Program-made: the position numbers and the translations under genes
NCBI GenBank assembly: GCA_030760725.1
Contig: JASWHV010000011.1
Coordinates: forward strand, 13,727,501 to 13,791,500
Direction of reading: 5' to 3'
DNA length: 64,000 bases
DNA from: Neostapfia colusana
Lineage: Eukaryota > Streptophyta > Magnoliopsida > Poales > Poaceae
Notes under the pieces: model-generated
What the model was told of the DNA's origin: nothing
Database searches by the model: none
What the model saw: the letters and a program-made list of their open reading frames with translations, nothing else
Shown: positions 9,698 through 22,302 of the stretch, in pieces
How positions within the stretch are numbered: the first letter of the stretch is position 1
How the letters are laid out: every line of letters starts with the position of its first letter

Positions 9698-11954
9698 TAC
9701 GTGGACCCGACGGACTCAACAAGCCAGGATCACGCTGAGGGGTGCTGCGTTGCACAGCACCGGATAACACACATAAATGGGATAAAGCGGAAGCGAAAAT
9801 TTTATTACATAAATTGGTTTATGAACATAATTATATCAAAATACGTTAAGTCTACACTACAGGCGTAGACTAAGCAAAAGAAGTTTACGTTCAGCCCATG
9901 AACGTGTTCTCACTAGCATACACGCACACTAACACGACGGTAGTTCCCTCTGGGGGGTCCGTCTCCTCCTTGGGAGTCTCCTCCTCGTAGCACCCTGCAA
10001 ATGCTTCAAACACAAGCAGTGAGCACGATGGCTCAGCAAGACTGACCCGTATTACCTACACATGAGACTCTACATGTTGGGTTTGCAGTGTATAATAGGA
10101 AAACATGTTGCAAAAGAACGCCTAAATAGTTGAACCTTACTTTCAAGTTTTAGCAGCAAATTGTAGGAAAACGTCGTGCTAAGACACATAAGAAAGCCGC
10201 AATCAAACAAGAAATGCATTTCTTTTATGTGCTTTGCCTAAGGTTGAAAAGAACTTTAATTAGCTCTAAACTATAGCAAATCATTAACAAGCAATGTAAA
10301 GCTTTCAACCAGCAATCTTTTAACATGACACTAGCCTGTTCTTTATACGTGATGGTCTAGTGAACAAGTGGTACTCACTGACCATAAGGGATGGCGATTA
10401 TAATAGGTTTACACCTGCAGGGTTACCCGAATAACCTATCACGTACGCCCGTACTCGATGTTGCCTACAGCAACCACCACGGACATCGTACGCAACCACC
10501 TTTCATCCGTTAGCCAAGTGTTGAACCGGTTCTATCGTCCCGAGCAGGAGGTCTCTGTGCGGAGCATCCGCAGTGCCCGCCAACCGATTTACACCTCGCT
10601 GATCTCAACCTACCCTCTGGATGACAAGCAATGCCTCAACATATCGCTACCCGAATTACATCGGTTTCCCGGTTCCCATATATCCGGTAGGTCTTCGGTA
10701 CTGTTCTAGCTTGTTCAACAGGCCCATACACAGCTTGGTTCTCAATCAACACAAGTAGAGCTATGGCACCCAGGCCCCAAACTCCTGCTGCCCTTAGTCT
10801 CCGCTCGGTCTTATTTTTCTTGCCATGTGATTCATTTGCTATCTCTAACCGAGTATGGTGCCTCAAGCCTATTCTCGCGAGTAGTTCCAACTACTTGACT
10901 TGTACCGAATCCTACACCAATTTAGCATTGCAGTGGCTACTCGAGGGTTAAAACCTAAGCTCGAAACCCTGGTTCTCTTGGCTATGCATTTGGGTTTTCA
11001 AACAAGACTCTAATGCACAATTGTAAGAAATACATAAAGTAAGTTTTCAAAACAAAAGAGTTTATGAAATGGCAAATGCAAACTGGATCTTGCCTTGCTG
11101 CTGGTCGTATGCTAGTTGTTCTTCCAAAGTGATGAAATCCAACAACTCCGGCTCCTCTTCAACCTTAGCGACTACATGAGATAAACATGTATGCGTGTAA
11201 ATTTAAATTCATTTGAATTAGCAGTTCATATGTGAAGTCTATAAGTATAGCTAGACAGTGCTAATGACTCTGAAATTTTTACTGCGGTTTGGATACAACA
11301 TAAAAAGAAACTTGGCCAAATTTAATTTGAAGCAAAGCACATTTGAGCCCTGCACAAATAAATGTATGTTTGGCCTTAATTAGAGCCCTTAGGGTGTTCT
11401 AAGTATTTTCATGGAGCAAGCCATGATTTTATGGAACTACATTTTAAGAGGGCTCTAATGGAATTGGTTTCATCTAATTTGAAGATTCCTAGCAAAAGAT
11501 ATGAGCTAAACAAGTTCGGAGAAAATCTGAAAAAATGTTTCTGGGCATTTTTCATTTTCTCTGGAACAGTTTTATTAATCACACCATTAGGCGGATCAAA
11601 TGAGCTCGGATGGATCTGACATTTTCAAGGTAGCTCAGGGATACTACAAAAAACATCCTTAAAAAATTTCAGAATTTTTCACTAAAGGGTTCTCCAGTTA
11701 AAGTTCTAAACAATTTAAATTTTGAAGAATTAATTCTGGAGAAATAAAGGTTTTCATGGAGTGAAACTTGATTTTCTGTAAAGTACTCAGAGAGATGAAT
11801 CCATCAAAATTTGGTTCGCTCAATTTGGACATTTCTAGCCAAAGTTATGAATGTCTAAAGTTGGAGCTGAATTCAGAATTATTTTTCAATAGGAAATCCA
11901 TTCCCGCGCTGACTCAGCCGCTGACAGCGTGACCCGCCGCTTTGTTTAAATTAA
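9698..11954 (-). repeat. Gypsy C 5' LTR, PBS-proximal part
   Basis: Placed next to the primer site. The terminal TG (plus-strand view) has decayed to TA at 9698. It contains the U5 hairpin (9741-9761) and the LTR modules shared with D, J and G: a CAGCAAGAC block near 10030-10080, a TCAAACAAGAAA block near 10200, and an ACGCCCGTACTCGA block near 10445. It ends at 11954, where the D array begins; the five bases before D are ATTAA. Confidence 0.8.
9741..9761 (-). promoter_or_regulatory. U5 hairpin of gypsy C
   Basis: The arms GGTGCTG and CAGCACC form a perfect 7-bp stem with a 7-base loop. Equivalent hairpins sit near the ends of the other gypsy LTRs: 5449-5469, 11983-12003, 45417-45437 and 60754-60774. 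In C both arms differ from the usual GGTGCCG/CGGCACC, so pairing is preserved. Confidence 0.6.
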
Positions 11955-14900
11955 TGTGACGGCCCAGAGGACCGCGTGGGTTGGTGCTGTGCGATGCGGC
12001 ACCCAACAGCATACGGGTCGGGTTAACATCATATTACACAAAGTGTTGCGAAAGCGTAAAAAGAGTATTTTACAAATACTTATATCAAATATTACTACAG
12101 CGGAACACTACAACTCTCACGACACATTTCTAACTTAGCAACAAAGAAACAATCCAGTCCGCAGCCGTTTCTTACTAGCAACACGAACAACAAACCGCAG
12201 CGGCGAGGATGCTCATGAGTAACCACTCGGATGTTTCCGAGTCTCATCGGCACCCCTTCTCATAAGCATGAAGTCAATACATGCAAAAATACTCGGATAG
12301 CATCCGTGAGCATAAAGCTCAGCAAGACTTAACCGTCAAACCTAGCCATGAAACTTTATATGAGGGTAATAGACATAAAGTGGGATAGCAATAGGCATAA
12401 TTAAACTTGCCTAAAAGTGAATCCTTACTTTCAGGTATTACTTGCAGCAATTTGAAAGTAACCTTGGGCACGCCACATCGGGAGTCAACAATCAAACAAG
12501 AAACACTTTTCCCCAATGTAATTATCTCATGGTGGAAATAATTCGAGTTTGCTCTAACTATTCATCAAAGATACCTCACAAAGATAGTATGAATTTCAAA
12601 CCATAATGATTAGTTCCTTTGTCATGCAAGTTGTTACTACGTCACGACTATGAGAACAAGTATGCTCGGTCCTTTTCTGTTAGCGACGGTGATTCGAATC
12701 AATAACACCCGGACTACATGACACATACGCCCGTACTCGACGTTGCCTACAGCAACCATCACTGACATCGTACGAGGCAGCCTTTCCCCCGTTTCACCCC
12801 CGTTGAATCGATCAAATCGCCCCATACAGTAGCTACCCTCATGGTGCACCTACCGGCATGAGATGTCATGAGAGTGTTACCACATACTGCACACCGGCCC
12901 TCTTGCCTGAGGCTATCCGAAAAGGCTCAACACAAGCTTCCCGAGGTACATCGTTTTACTGGGTCCCATATAGCCAGCATGAGTCCTGTACACATCTCAA
13001 ACTTGCTCAACAGGGCCGTATACGGATCGGTCCTTGACCGACACGGACAGGTCTAACGCACTCAGGCCCCTATGTCCTGCTGCTCCTACAACCTGCCGGT
13101 CTCAACTTCAACTTGCTAACAATTTTCTGAACCAATCCCGTATGCCCCTGTTCTCCTGATCATGCGAGTAACATCTCACCACTCGACTTCTACCGATCCT
13201 TACTTAAGCATGACAGTTCTACACGATGAAAGACACCTACCCAATACTCCATGGGTTTATTTGGTCATGCCAGAGGAGTATCAAATCATCTAGACCTAAT
13301 GCACATCTCATATCTTAACCGAAAGAGTGAATATAAAGTAAAAACTTAAAAGTTGTTAAATGCAAACCGGAGATTGCCTGTTTTGCAGGGTAGTAGTATA
13401 AATACAGTTAGTGATCCTTGCTGATCAATCCCTTGATCCTCTGGAGTCTGATCCACTTCAATGAATCACTCCTTCAAACCCCCTTCGTTGTGAATCCTAT
13501 CGACATGTATATGCACAAATTTTGCAATGCAATTGAAAGAACTAAAGATTTGAGTTCTTAAGAGAAGAGGCTGTGTGGAAATGCCAAGAATGGCTTTGTT
13601 TGCCTCTATTGTGCAAAGAAATAACAATGAACTAAATTTATCTTAAGGTTTTAGTTTATAACTAACTAAGTTTCCTAATGAACATAAGAGATGAGCTGAA
13701 AAGATTTGAATGCAACTGAAGGTCAAGAACTCCAATGGCTTCAAAACTTTTACAGCATGTTCTATACTACCTAGGGATTTAGCTTGCCAAAATGCAGCTA
13801 AAGTGGAAAGATTATGTTCTCCCATAATTCCCACAAGATTCTTATGTATTTTCCCACATACATAAGAAAAAGAAGAGGGAGTTCTAAGGCTCAACTTGAT
13901 CTGATAATTTGCCTTTGAGTTCCTGGCTCATGAAAATATTTTGATCCAAAATTCAAACTTTTTACTTGAGTAGTTCCTCCAGAACAATCCCTTAAGCATT
14001 TCTACTAAAAAGAATTAATTCTGGAGTAATGTGCATTTTGATGACCAATTCAGTGAACTACAATTTTAAGTATGACTCAGAGAGCTTGCCTAAATTTTCC
14101 TATGATTTTTGGAGCTATGAATCACCTAGAATAGATTTTACAAGTTGGGGTCATTTTCTGAAAATGTTTCTGGAACCCTTTGAACGCAGCAGTTTGTATT
14201 TAACAAATTGCTACTCAAATCATCTTCAAATGAGATGAAAATTTGCTATAAGGTCAACAATATCCTAAATAATATTCTTGCAAAATTTGATAATTTTCGT
14301 ATGAACCAAACTCCCTCAATAATTCTTTTTCTGAAAACTTTCAAATAATTTCCCAGAATTTATTATTGACTTTCATACAAATTGGAGTTCTTAATTGGAT
14401 ACATCTTTGAAAAATGAATGCAACCCAATTTGAATCACTCAATTTGGAGGTTACTACACAAAGATATGATTTTCCAAAATTGGAACACAATCTAGAATTT
14501 GTTTTGCTATTGAAAATCGTCTTGGGCCCACTGTTTAAACCTCAGCCAGTCAGATTCGAGGACACACCGGTCTACACGGTTATCAACCCATAGCCACAGC
14601 TGATCCCGCGCCACAGTGAATCCCTAATTTAAATTACAGTCGCTGACGTGTGGGGCCACCCGGTTTTCTTCTACCTTCCGGCACCCTCTCTCGCGCGCGC
14701 CGCCCCCTCGCCGGCCCGCAACCAGAGCTCGCCGGCCCAAAGTTTTCGGCTGTCTGCTGACCGGAGGTTTGCTGCTAGGGTGTTTGGGAGGCCGGGGAAC
14801 ACGAAGGTAGGTTGGCTCGGGCTGCCGGTGGCCGGAAGTAGCTCATCGACATGCCGCGGCTACGGGAACAATTCGGCACCGTCGGCCGGCCGACCTAGCC

Positions 14901-15313
14901 CGTCAAACAATCGACCAACCCGTTCTTATGCACCCTGGAAGCTTAGGGAAGACCGACATGGTCTAAAAAGTGATCGGGAACGGCTCCAAGTAGGTCGGCA
15001 CCGTGTGCCCGATCGGTGCCGCCATAGATACCCTCGGACCTCATCAAAATACGTCGCTCCGAGTTGATTTCAAACCATGGTTGCTAAAAGGAAAATGACC
15101 GCCGGCTAGTATGGCCAGTGTGTGCAGAGTTTGATGATCTAAGAACAATTAGAGAGGGAGAATTTGAAGTTCTCGTACCGGGCGCTCGGTTTGCACCCGC
15201 CGTAGCGAAATTCCCAAATTCGCTGGGGAGGGCTCACGGCTTGGCGTGAGCTTCGGGTGGAAGCAGCATGGTGCCCATGCGCTTCTTTTGCCGCCCTTGC
15301 TCGGCAGTGAAAG
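11955..15313 (-). repeat. Gypsy D 3' LTR, proximal part
   Basis: Starts TGTGACGGCC and aligns base for base with 45389-48747. It contains the U5 hairpin (11983-12003), shared LTR modules (about 12315-12365, 12450-12520, 12635-12830), an AT-rich middle and a GC-rich block (about 14640-15000). It is broken at GAAAG (15309-15313) by copia B and resumes at 39917. ORFs in the GC-rich block are not conserved in frame between the two LTRs. Confidence 0.9.
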
Positions 15314-16642
15314 TGAAAGTGCATTTAGGCATCCCTTGTGGGTTTTGGTTGATTTATGACAAACAAATGAGACCCTAACAAAATCGCTGAGATGAGCATA
15401 GGTTCTTAAAGAAATTAGGAAGAAAGCGCAAAAAGAAAGGAGAAAGAGGATCCAAATTGATAAGAGCTCAGGAGCTGAAAACATTAGATTACTTAGTATA
15501 GAGTGTGTTGAAGAAACACACCCCAAGAGCTCAAGTGAAAGAAATGACACTAACTGCAAAAAAATCAGCATGTGCGGACTAGTCCGATATCAACCGGACT
15601 AGTCCGATTTTCTCTCTGACTAGAAGACGGACTAGTCCGATAAGGACCTGACTAGTCCGATTTGTCTCTGGACAGACAACGGACTAGTCCGCATTCTTAC
15701 ATACTAGTCCGGTGTCTCACAACACTTAGAGTTTTCCACACTCCGCACACCGGACTAGTCCGTAGTCTACCACGGACTAGTCCGGACATTGCAAACACTA
15801 ACGTAACCATTGGAAACCCTATTATAAAAAGAGGTGTACGGCCATACCACCACATCTTCTCGACACCGTGTGCCATCACACCTACCAAGAGCCCAAAATT
15901 CACATCTCTCCACACATTCTAACCCAACAAGGATAAAATGTTTGGGGATTAGCAATTGATCAAAGGAGAGACTTGTTCTACACATCTTGAGCTCTTGGGT
16001 TTGATCTCTAGCACACTCTTGTTCGTTTATTGTTCATCTTTTGAGTGTGTTTGGTTGTGTTCATTCATTGAAATTCTTGGGGAGCCCTCGACTTGTGAGA
16101 AGGCCCCTTGAACGATTTATTTGCCCTTTGTGATTAGTGGAAGAGAATCGGCCTCCGTGGCGATTCGACGAGGGTAGGGTTGGTGAAGACCCGGTCCTTA
16201 GTGGACTCCTCAACGGGAACGTAGATTTCCTTCGTGGAATCGAACCTCGGGATAAAATCTTGTCTCTTACTCGTGTTCATTTATTGTTCATCATATTCTA
16301 GTGTTTAATTAATCTTGTGAAATTCATGTTGAAGCATTGAAATCAAAGTTGATCTCTGTCATTAATTGTTTCACTGTTGTAATACATCTAAGTTATCAAT
16401 TAATTTCCGCTGCATAAGGTACTAGAAGTGAAAATATTGATCAACCTTGATCTTTCTAGTCCATGCATACCGGACTAGTCGGCACAGTACCGGACTAGTC
16501 CGATTTTTCTCTGAGTAGAAAACGGACTAGTCTGCACTCTACCGGACTAGTCCGATTTCCTTGTATTTGATAAATCTACTAAATGTTTCAGGGATTAACA
16601 AAGCATCAAAAAGCCTATTGACCCCCCTCTAGGCTACATTCA
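15314..16642 (+). repeat. Copia B 5' LTR
   Basis: 1329 bp, TGAAAGTGCA...CTACATTCA. Over the first ~270 bases I count about 17 differences from the 3' LTR. It carries eight perfect CGGACTAGTCCG palindromes and about four near copies. Confidence 0.94.
15575..15831 (+). promoter_or_regulatory. Palindrome cluster and TATA box of copia B 5' LTR
   Basis: Perfect CGGACTAGTCCG copies start at 15575, 15595, 15628, 15680, 15751 and 15773, with decayed copies between them. A TATA box (TATAAAAAG, 15823-15831) follows about 40 bases after the last copy. Two more perfect copies are at 16491 and 16543, downstream of the likely start site. This is the layout of a promoter with repeated dyad factor-binding sites. 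Clusters of palindromes in LTRs are described for Sireviruses. Confidence 0.75.
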
Positions 16643-16657
16643 ATTTGTATTAGGGCC
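16643..16657 (+). promoter_or_regulatory. Decayed primer binding site of copia B
   Basis: Two bases after the LTR end, the sequence TTGTATTAGGGCC stands where A1 has TGGTATCAGAGCC. Position and spacing match; several bases have changed. Confidence 0.75.
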
Positions 16658-16693
16658 AAACTCTTCTAAAGAGACTCACCGCTCAAAGATACG

Positions 16694-19064
16694 ATGTCGA
16701 ACATCATGGACGTACACAAGAAGATCGACGATGAAAAGGGTGATGATGAAAGGACTCAAAAGCTAAAGAAGCTACTCGACGCCATTCAAGACAGTGAGGA
16801 CGATGATGAGGAGGTGCTCCAACTCAAGGCTCTTCTACGGAAGAAGGCACTCTCCCCAAAAGGGAAGAAGAAGATCGATGATAAAAAGAAGAAGAAAGAG
16901 GGTAGTCACACAGACTACTCCCGATATCCTTTTGATTATGAACGTTTGAATTCTAACAATAGTCATTACTTATCAATTCCTCTAGGGAAAGCACCTTACT
17001 TTGATGGCAATGACTATTCAATGTGGAGACAAAATATGAAAATGCACCTTATATCTTTTAACCCAAGTTTGTGGCATATAGTGTGTATAGGAATAGATAT
17101 CCCGGATGATGATGAAGAGCTGACTCCAAGCCAAGAACAAACCGTTCATCAGAATGTTCAAGCTGCAGCTGTGATCACATCATCACTGATCCGAGACGAG
17201 TTCACCAAGGTGGACGGACTCGAAATTGCCAAGGAGATATGGGACACACTACAAACCGCACATGAAGGTGACTGCCATGTACGCTAAGCCAAAATAGAAA
17301 TGATTAAAGGTGAATTGGGAAGATTCTCGATAGAAGAAGATGAATCACCACAAGATATGTACAATCGACTGAAGAATCTTATAAACAAAGTTCGAGCTTA
17401 TGGCAGCAAAAAGTGGAATGATCATGAGGTCGTGAAGTTGATTCTCAGAGCATTCATGCCTCACAACGTGACTCTTTGCTCTATGATTAGAGAAAGCCCT
17501 GGGTACCGGAAAATGATCCTAGACGAACTTCTTGGCAACATCATCAACTTGAAATGATGGAGAAGCAAGCCAAACATGTCAAGGAAACTGCCGATCTCAC
17601 CTCGGCAAAGAAGAAAGGAGTTGCTTTGAAGTCAACTTATAAACCCGTATCAAAAGAAGCCCGAGAAGCTCACGGAGAAGACGATAGTGATGATGAAAGT
17701 AGTGATATCGATGAAGAAGACATGATCTTGTTCATGAAGAAGTTCAAGAAAATGATGAGAAGAAGAAAGGATAGCAGCTCAAACGAAGTAAGACAAAGGG
17801 ACAAACAAAGACCCAAGATGAGACGGGTGTGTTATAACTGCGAAGAATATGATCACTTATAGTAGATTGTCCATATGAAGAAAACAAGAAGAAGACTAAA
17901 GACAACAAGCCTCAACCAAAGAAAATGTTCAAGAAGAAGAAGCAATATGGCCAAGCGCATCTATGGAAGGAGTGGGACTGCAATGATGAATCCTCATCCA
18001 AAGAAGAAGAGGAGATGGCCACCATAGCCATAAAGAAGACTACCAAGAAATCCACTCTCTTCCCAACCATGGGCGCATGGAAGGACACCGACAACACTTA
18101 TCTAATGGCAAATGAAGGTAAAAGAAAGGTAACAACTAACTCTTCCTTCTCGCATTCTCTTACTAGTGATAGTGATAATTCTAGTGAGGATGATAGTAGT
18201 GATTAAAATGAATATATGCTTAGGGGTTTAGACAAAAAGACAGCTGCTAAGATGAAATTTCTATTTCATAAGCTTGTCGATATGGAGAAGTTAGTCAATC
18301 GTCAGGAAGATATGATCATCTCCCGAAACGAGGAGTATCTTGAGATTGAGAAGCTTCTTGAACTTGAAAAGGAACAAAATAAATCACTAGAACTTGAGTT
18401 GGCTTTAAGCAAGGAAGCTTGCTTGAAATTAAAAGACTCAAACACCATCATCAAGGATGAACTTGCTAACTTAACCAAAGTCAGTGAGATCCTTGAGGTA
18501 CAAGTTGAGTCACTCAAGCAAAATGGTTGTTCATCCACTTAAAGCTCACCTTCTCAACATATAAAATCTGAAACTAGTATTACTTATGCTTGTGCCAAAA
18601 GTGACACTAACTTGAAGAAAAAGCCAAACTTGACAAAGGACAAGCAATCTTCTAAAAGTGGCATATTTAACAAGGAGAAGATCAAGTATGCACGCAGTGC
18701 ATACTAGGTCACAAGACCTCCTAATGTCAAATATGGCAATGGATATTCTAATGGTGAAAAGCAAAACGCTAGAAGCCACAAGAATAACAAGGGTTGCATT
18801 GCCTTTGTCAAGGGAAACTCTTCTCAAGTTAGAAAACATAATAATGTTAATAAATTTAACACTGTGAACGCATATGAACAACCCTTTCTATTTAGAATTT
18901 TTGATGCTTCATATGTACTTATGAAAAGTAATCTTGGAAGAGTTTATGCTAAATATGTTGGCCCACGCCATGGGAACACCAACTCTCATGTGTGGGTGCC
19001 CAAATCGCTTGTGACTAACCTCAAAGGACCCAAGCAAGCTTGGGTACCTAAGACCAAGGCATAA
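16694..19064 (+). pseudogene. Copia B gag pseudogene
   Basis: ATG at 16694 opens a Lys/Glu/Asp-rich N terminus, then the copia gag core (YFDGNDYSMWRQNMKMHL, about 17000-17050) and QNVQAAAVITSSL. A zinc knuckle begins CYNCEEYDHL at about 17829, but a one-base loss splits it before its last Cys (TGT at about 17868). An acidic, Lys-rich region (17925-18206) and a long coiled coil (18216-18540) follow, the long gag C terminus typical of Sireviruses. Breaks: stops at 17285, 18204, 18540 and about 18703, and frame changes near 17555, 17865 and 19060. The frame changes are consistent with single-base losses. Confidence 0.88.
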
Positions 19065-19065
19065 A

Positions 19066-22000
19066 TTGTTTTTGCAGATTTATTCATCCGGTGGAGCAAA
19101 ATGGGTGCTAGATAGTGGATGCACCAATTACATGACCGGAGAAAGAAGAATGTTCACGGAATATGAAGAAAATGAAGATCCAAACGAAGGCATTTATTTT
19201 GGTGATAATAGTCAAGGAAGAGTGCTTGGTACCGGTAAAATTGCAATTTCATCACAGCATACTCTCTCTCATGTTTTACACGTTGGCTCCTTTGATTATA
19301 ACATTTTGTCCATATCTCAATTATGTGACAAGGGTTATAATTGCTTATCACTAATGAGGGTGTGACTGTCTTTAGAAGTAGTGATAACTCAATTGCATTC
19401 AAGGGTGTGTTGAAGGGAAATCTTTATCTAGTTGACTTCAACAAAGATAAAGCCGAACTTGACACATGTTTGATTGCAAAGACCAACATGGGTTGGCTGT
19501 GGCATAGACGGCTAGCACATGTTGGTATGAGGAATCTTCAAAAACTCCTCAAAGGCGATCACATCCTAGGTTTAAAGGATGTTGTTTTTGAGAAAGACGG
19601 GCCGTGTAGAGCATGCCAAGAAGGGAAGCAACTAGGAGCACCCCATCCCGCGAAGAATGTCATGACTACAACAAGACCGCTTGAGCTCCTCCACATGGAT
19701 CTATTTGGTCCAATTTCTTACATAAGCATTGGCGATAATAAATACGGTCTAGTCATTGTTGATTATTTTTCACGCTTCATGTGGGTTTTCTTTTTGCATG
19801 ATAAGACAGAAACTCAAGGAACCCTCAAGAAGTTCATCAAGTGTGCCCAAAATGAATTCTCATTGAAGATCAGGAACATACGAAGTGATAATTGGACAGA
19901 ATTCAAGAACACCCAAGTTGAGGAGTATCTAGACGAAGAAGGGATAAAGCACGAATTCTCAGCACCATATACTCCTTAATAAAACGGAGTAGTCGAAAGG
20001 ACGAACAGAACTCTCATTGAGATGATGAGGACAATGCTCGATGAATACAAGACTTCGGACAGGTTTTGGACTGAAGCTGTTAACACCGCTTGTCACGCCA
20101 TAAACTGACTATATCTTCATCGGTTGCTCAAGAAAACTTCATATGAACTACTCACGGGTAACAAGCCAAATATTTCATATTTTTGAGTTTTTGGTTCAAA
20201 ATTTTATATTTTAAACAAGAAGCCAAGGGTGTCGAAGTTTGCTTCGAAGTCCGATGAAGGTTTCTTACTTGGCTATGATTCGAACTCCTACGCTTATCGT
20301 GTCTTCAACAAAACCTCCGGACTTGTTGAAGTAGTACGTGACGTAGTGTTCGATGAAACTAACGGCTCTCAAGGAGAGCAAGTTGATCAATCTGTGCCAG
20401 ATCAAGAAGAAGCTCCATGTCAAGCATGGAGAAGAATGGCATTGGGCGATGTTCGACCACAAGTGCCACCTTCAAATGCGAATGAAGAAAATGAACCCCA
20501 CAGGTGGAGGAAAATGATCAAGGGGGGGCTTCCATACAAGATCAACCTCAAGAAAATCAAGAAGATCAAAACATCAATGAGGGCAATTATCCAGGGGGAG
20601 AAGAAGATAATAATGAAGATTCAAGACCACAAGTGCCACATCCAAGAGTACACCAAAGCATCCAAAGAGATCACCCCGTCGACAACATAATCGGTGACAT
20701 CCAAAAGGGAGTAATAACTCGATCTCGCATAGCTAATTTTTGTGAACACTATTCTTTTGTATCTTCTTTGGAACCATATAGGGTTGAGAACACATTAAAA
20801 GATCCGGATTGGGTGATGGCGATGCAAGAAGAAATGAACAACTTCAAAAGGAACGAAGTGTGGGAGCTTGTTGAAAGACCCAAGTCCAACGTCGTCGGCA
20901 CTAAATGGGTCTTCCGCCACAACCAAGACGAACATGGAGTGGTAACAAGGAACAAGGCACGACTTGTGGCAAAAGGGTATTCACATGTCGAAGGTTTGGA
21001 ATTCAACGAGACTTTTGCTCCCGTAGCTAGGCTTGAATCGATTCGTATATTACTTGCTAATGCTACTCACCATGATTTCAAGGTTTATCAAATAGACGTG
21101 AAAAGTGCCTTTCTCATCGCACCAATCAAGGAGGAGGTATACATGGAGCAACCACCTGGTTTTGAAGATCAAGAGCACCCCGACTATGTGTTCAAACTGC
21201 ATAAGGCTCTCTATGGCCTCAAACAAGCTCCTAGAGCTTGGTATGAGTGCCTTAGAGATTTTTTGATTGAAATGACTTCATGATTGGAAAAGCTGATTAC
21301 ACCTTGTTCACTAAACACTTTGATGATGATATCTTCATTTGCCAAATCTATGTTGATGATATTATATTTGGTTCAACTAACAAATCCTTTTGTCAAGAAT
21401 TTAGTAAGATTATGACAGATAGAGTCGAGATGTCCATGATAGGAGAGTTGAGGTACTTTTTTGAATTCCAAGTGAAGCAACAAAAGGACGGGACGTTCAT
21501 AAGCCAAACAAAGTACACTCAAGACATTCTCAAGAAGTTTGGAATGGACAAAGCAAAGCACATAAACACTCCCATGGCGACTAATGGACACTTGGATTTC
21601 AATGAAGACGGACCAAATGTGGATCAAAAGGTATATCGTTCCATGATTGGCTCCTTACTTTATTTATGTGCATCTAGGCCTGATATCATGTTGAGTATAT
21701 GTTTGTGTGCAAGGTTTCAAGCCAATCCTAAGGAATGTCATTTGACAGCCGTTAAAAGGATCTTGAGGTATTTAGTTCATACACCCAACCTAGGCCTTTG
21801 GTATCCCAAAGGTTCAAAATTTAATCTCATTGGATACTCCGATGCAGATTATGCTGGATGCAAGGTAGATAGAAAAAGTACTTCCAGTACTTGCCAATTC
21901 CTAGGTAGATCCTTAGTTTCTTGGTCCTCCAAGAAATAAAATTCAATTGTCTTATCCACGGCCGAAGCGGAGTATGTTGCAGCAGGGAGTTGTTGTGCAC

Positions 22001-22302
22001 AACTCCTTTGGATGCGACAAACTCTAAAGGATTACGGTTACAATATAAGCCGTATTCCACTCCTTTGTGACAATGAGAGTGCAATTAAAAGTGCCCATAA
22101 CCCTGTTGAGCACTATAGAACCAAATATATAGATATCCGACATCATTTTTTGAGAGATCACTCAATGAAAGGAGACATAGCCATTTCCCACGTCAACACT
22201 GAAAAACAACTAGCCAATATCTTTACCAAGACACTTGATGAAAAACGCTTTTGTGAGCTCCGGAATGAACTAAATATCCTTGATGCTCGGAACGTGGCTT
22301 GA
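19066..22302 (+). pseudogene. Copia B pol pseudogene: protease, integrase, RT, RNase H
   Basis: In order: aspartic protease (WVLDSGCTNYMTG, about 19105); integrase zinc region (HRRLAHVGMRN and CRACQEGK, about 19500-19630) and core (HMDLFGP, about 19695; IRSDNWTEF with Trp for the usual Gly; NGVVER, about 19985); RT (NKARLVAKG, about 20950; QIDVKSAFL, about 21090; LYGLKQAPRAW, about 21215; intact YVDDIIFGS, about 21350); RNase H (DADYAGCKVDRKS, about 21840; CDNESAI, about 22070; to 22302). Stops: paired TAA TAA at 19977-19982, TGA at 20106 and 20184, TAA at 21937. Frame changes near 19350, 20495 and 21275. Domain order protease-integrase-RT-RNase H is diagnostic of Ty1/copia. Confidence 0.94.

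Noticed and set aside
11950..11954. ATTAA as a target duplication of the D array
   Set aside because: No matching ATTAA is found at 54948, where the right end of the array is a deletion joint, so the duplication cannot be confirmed.
14648..15067. GC-rich ORF in the D LTR
   Set aside because: The sister LTR at 48083-48427 does not keep the same frame or product; it is LTR sequence of high GC content.
15575..16554. Regular-looking repeats of CGGACTAGTCCG resembling a CRISPR array
   Set aside because: The repeats are short dyads at irregular spacing within an LTR, and the same set is present in the other LTR; the rest of the window is plant-type retrotransposon.
18302..18538. Antisense ORF opposite the copia B gag coiled coil
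   Set aside because: It is the mirror of a Glu/Lys/Leu-rich coding stretch and has no features of its own.
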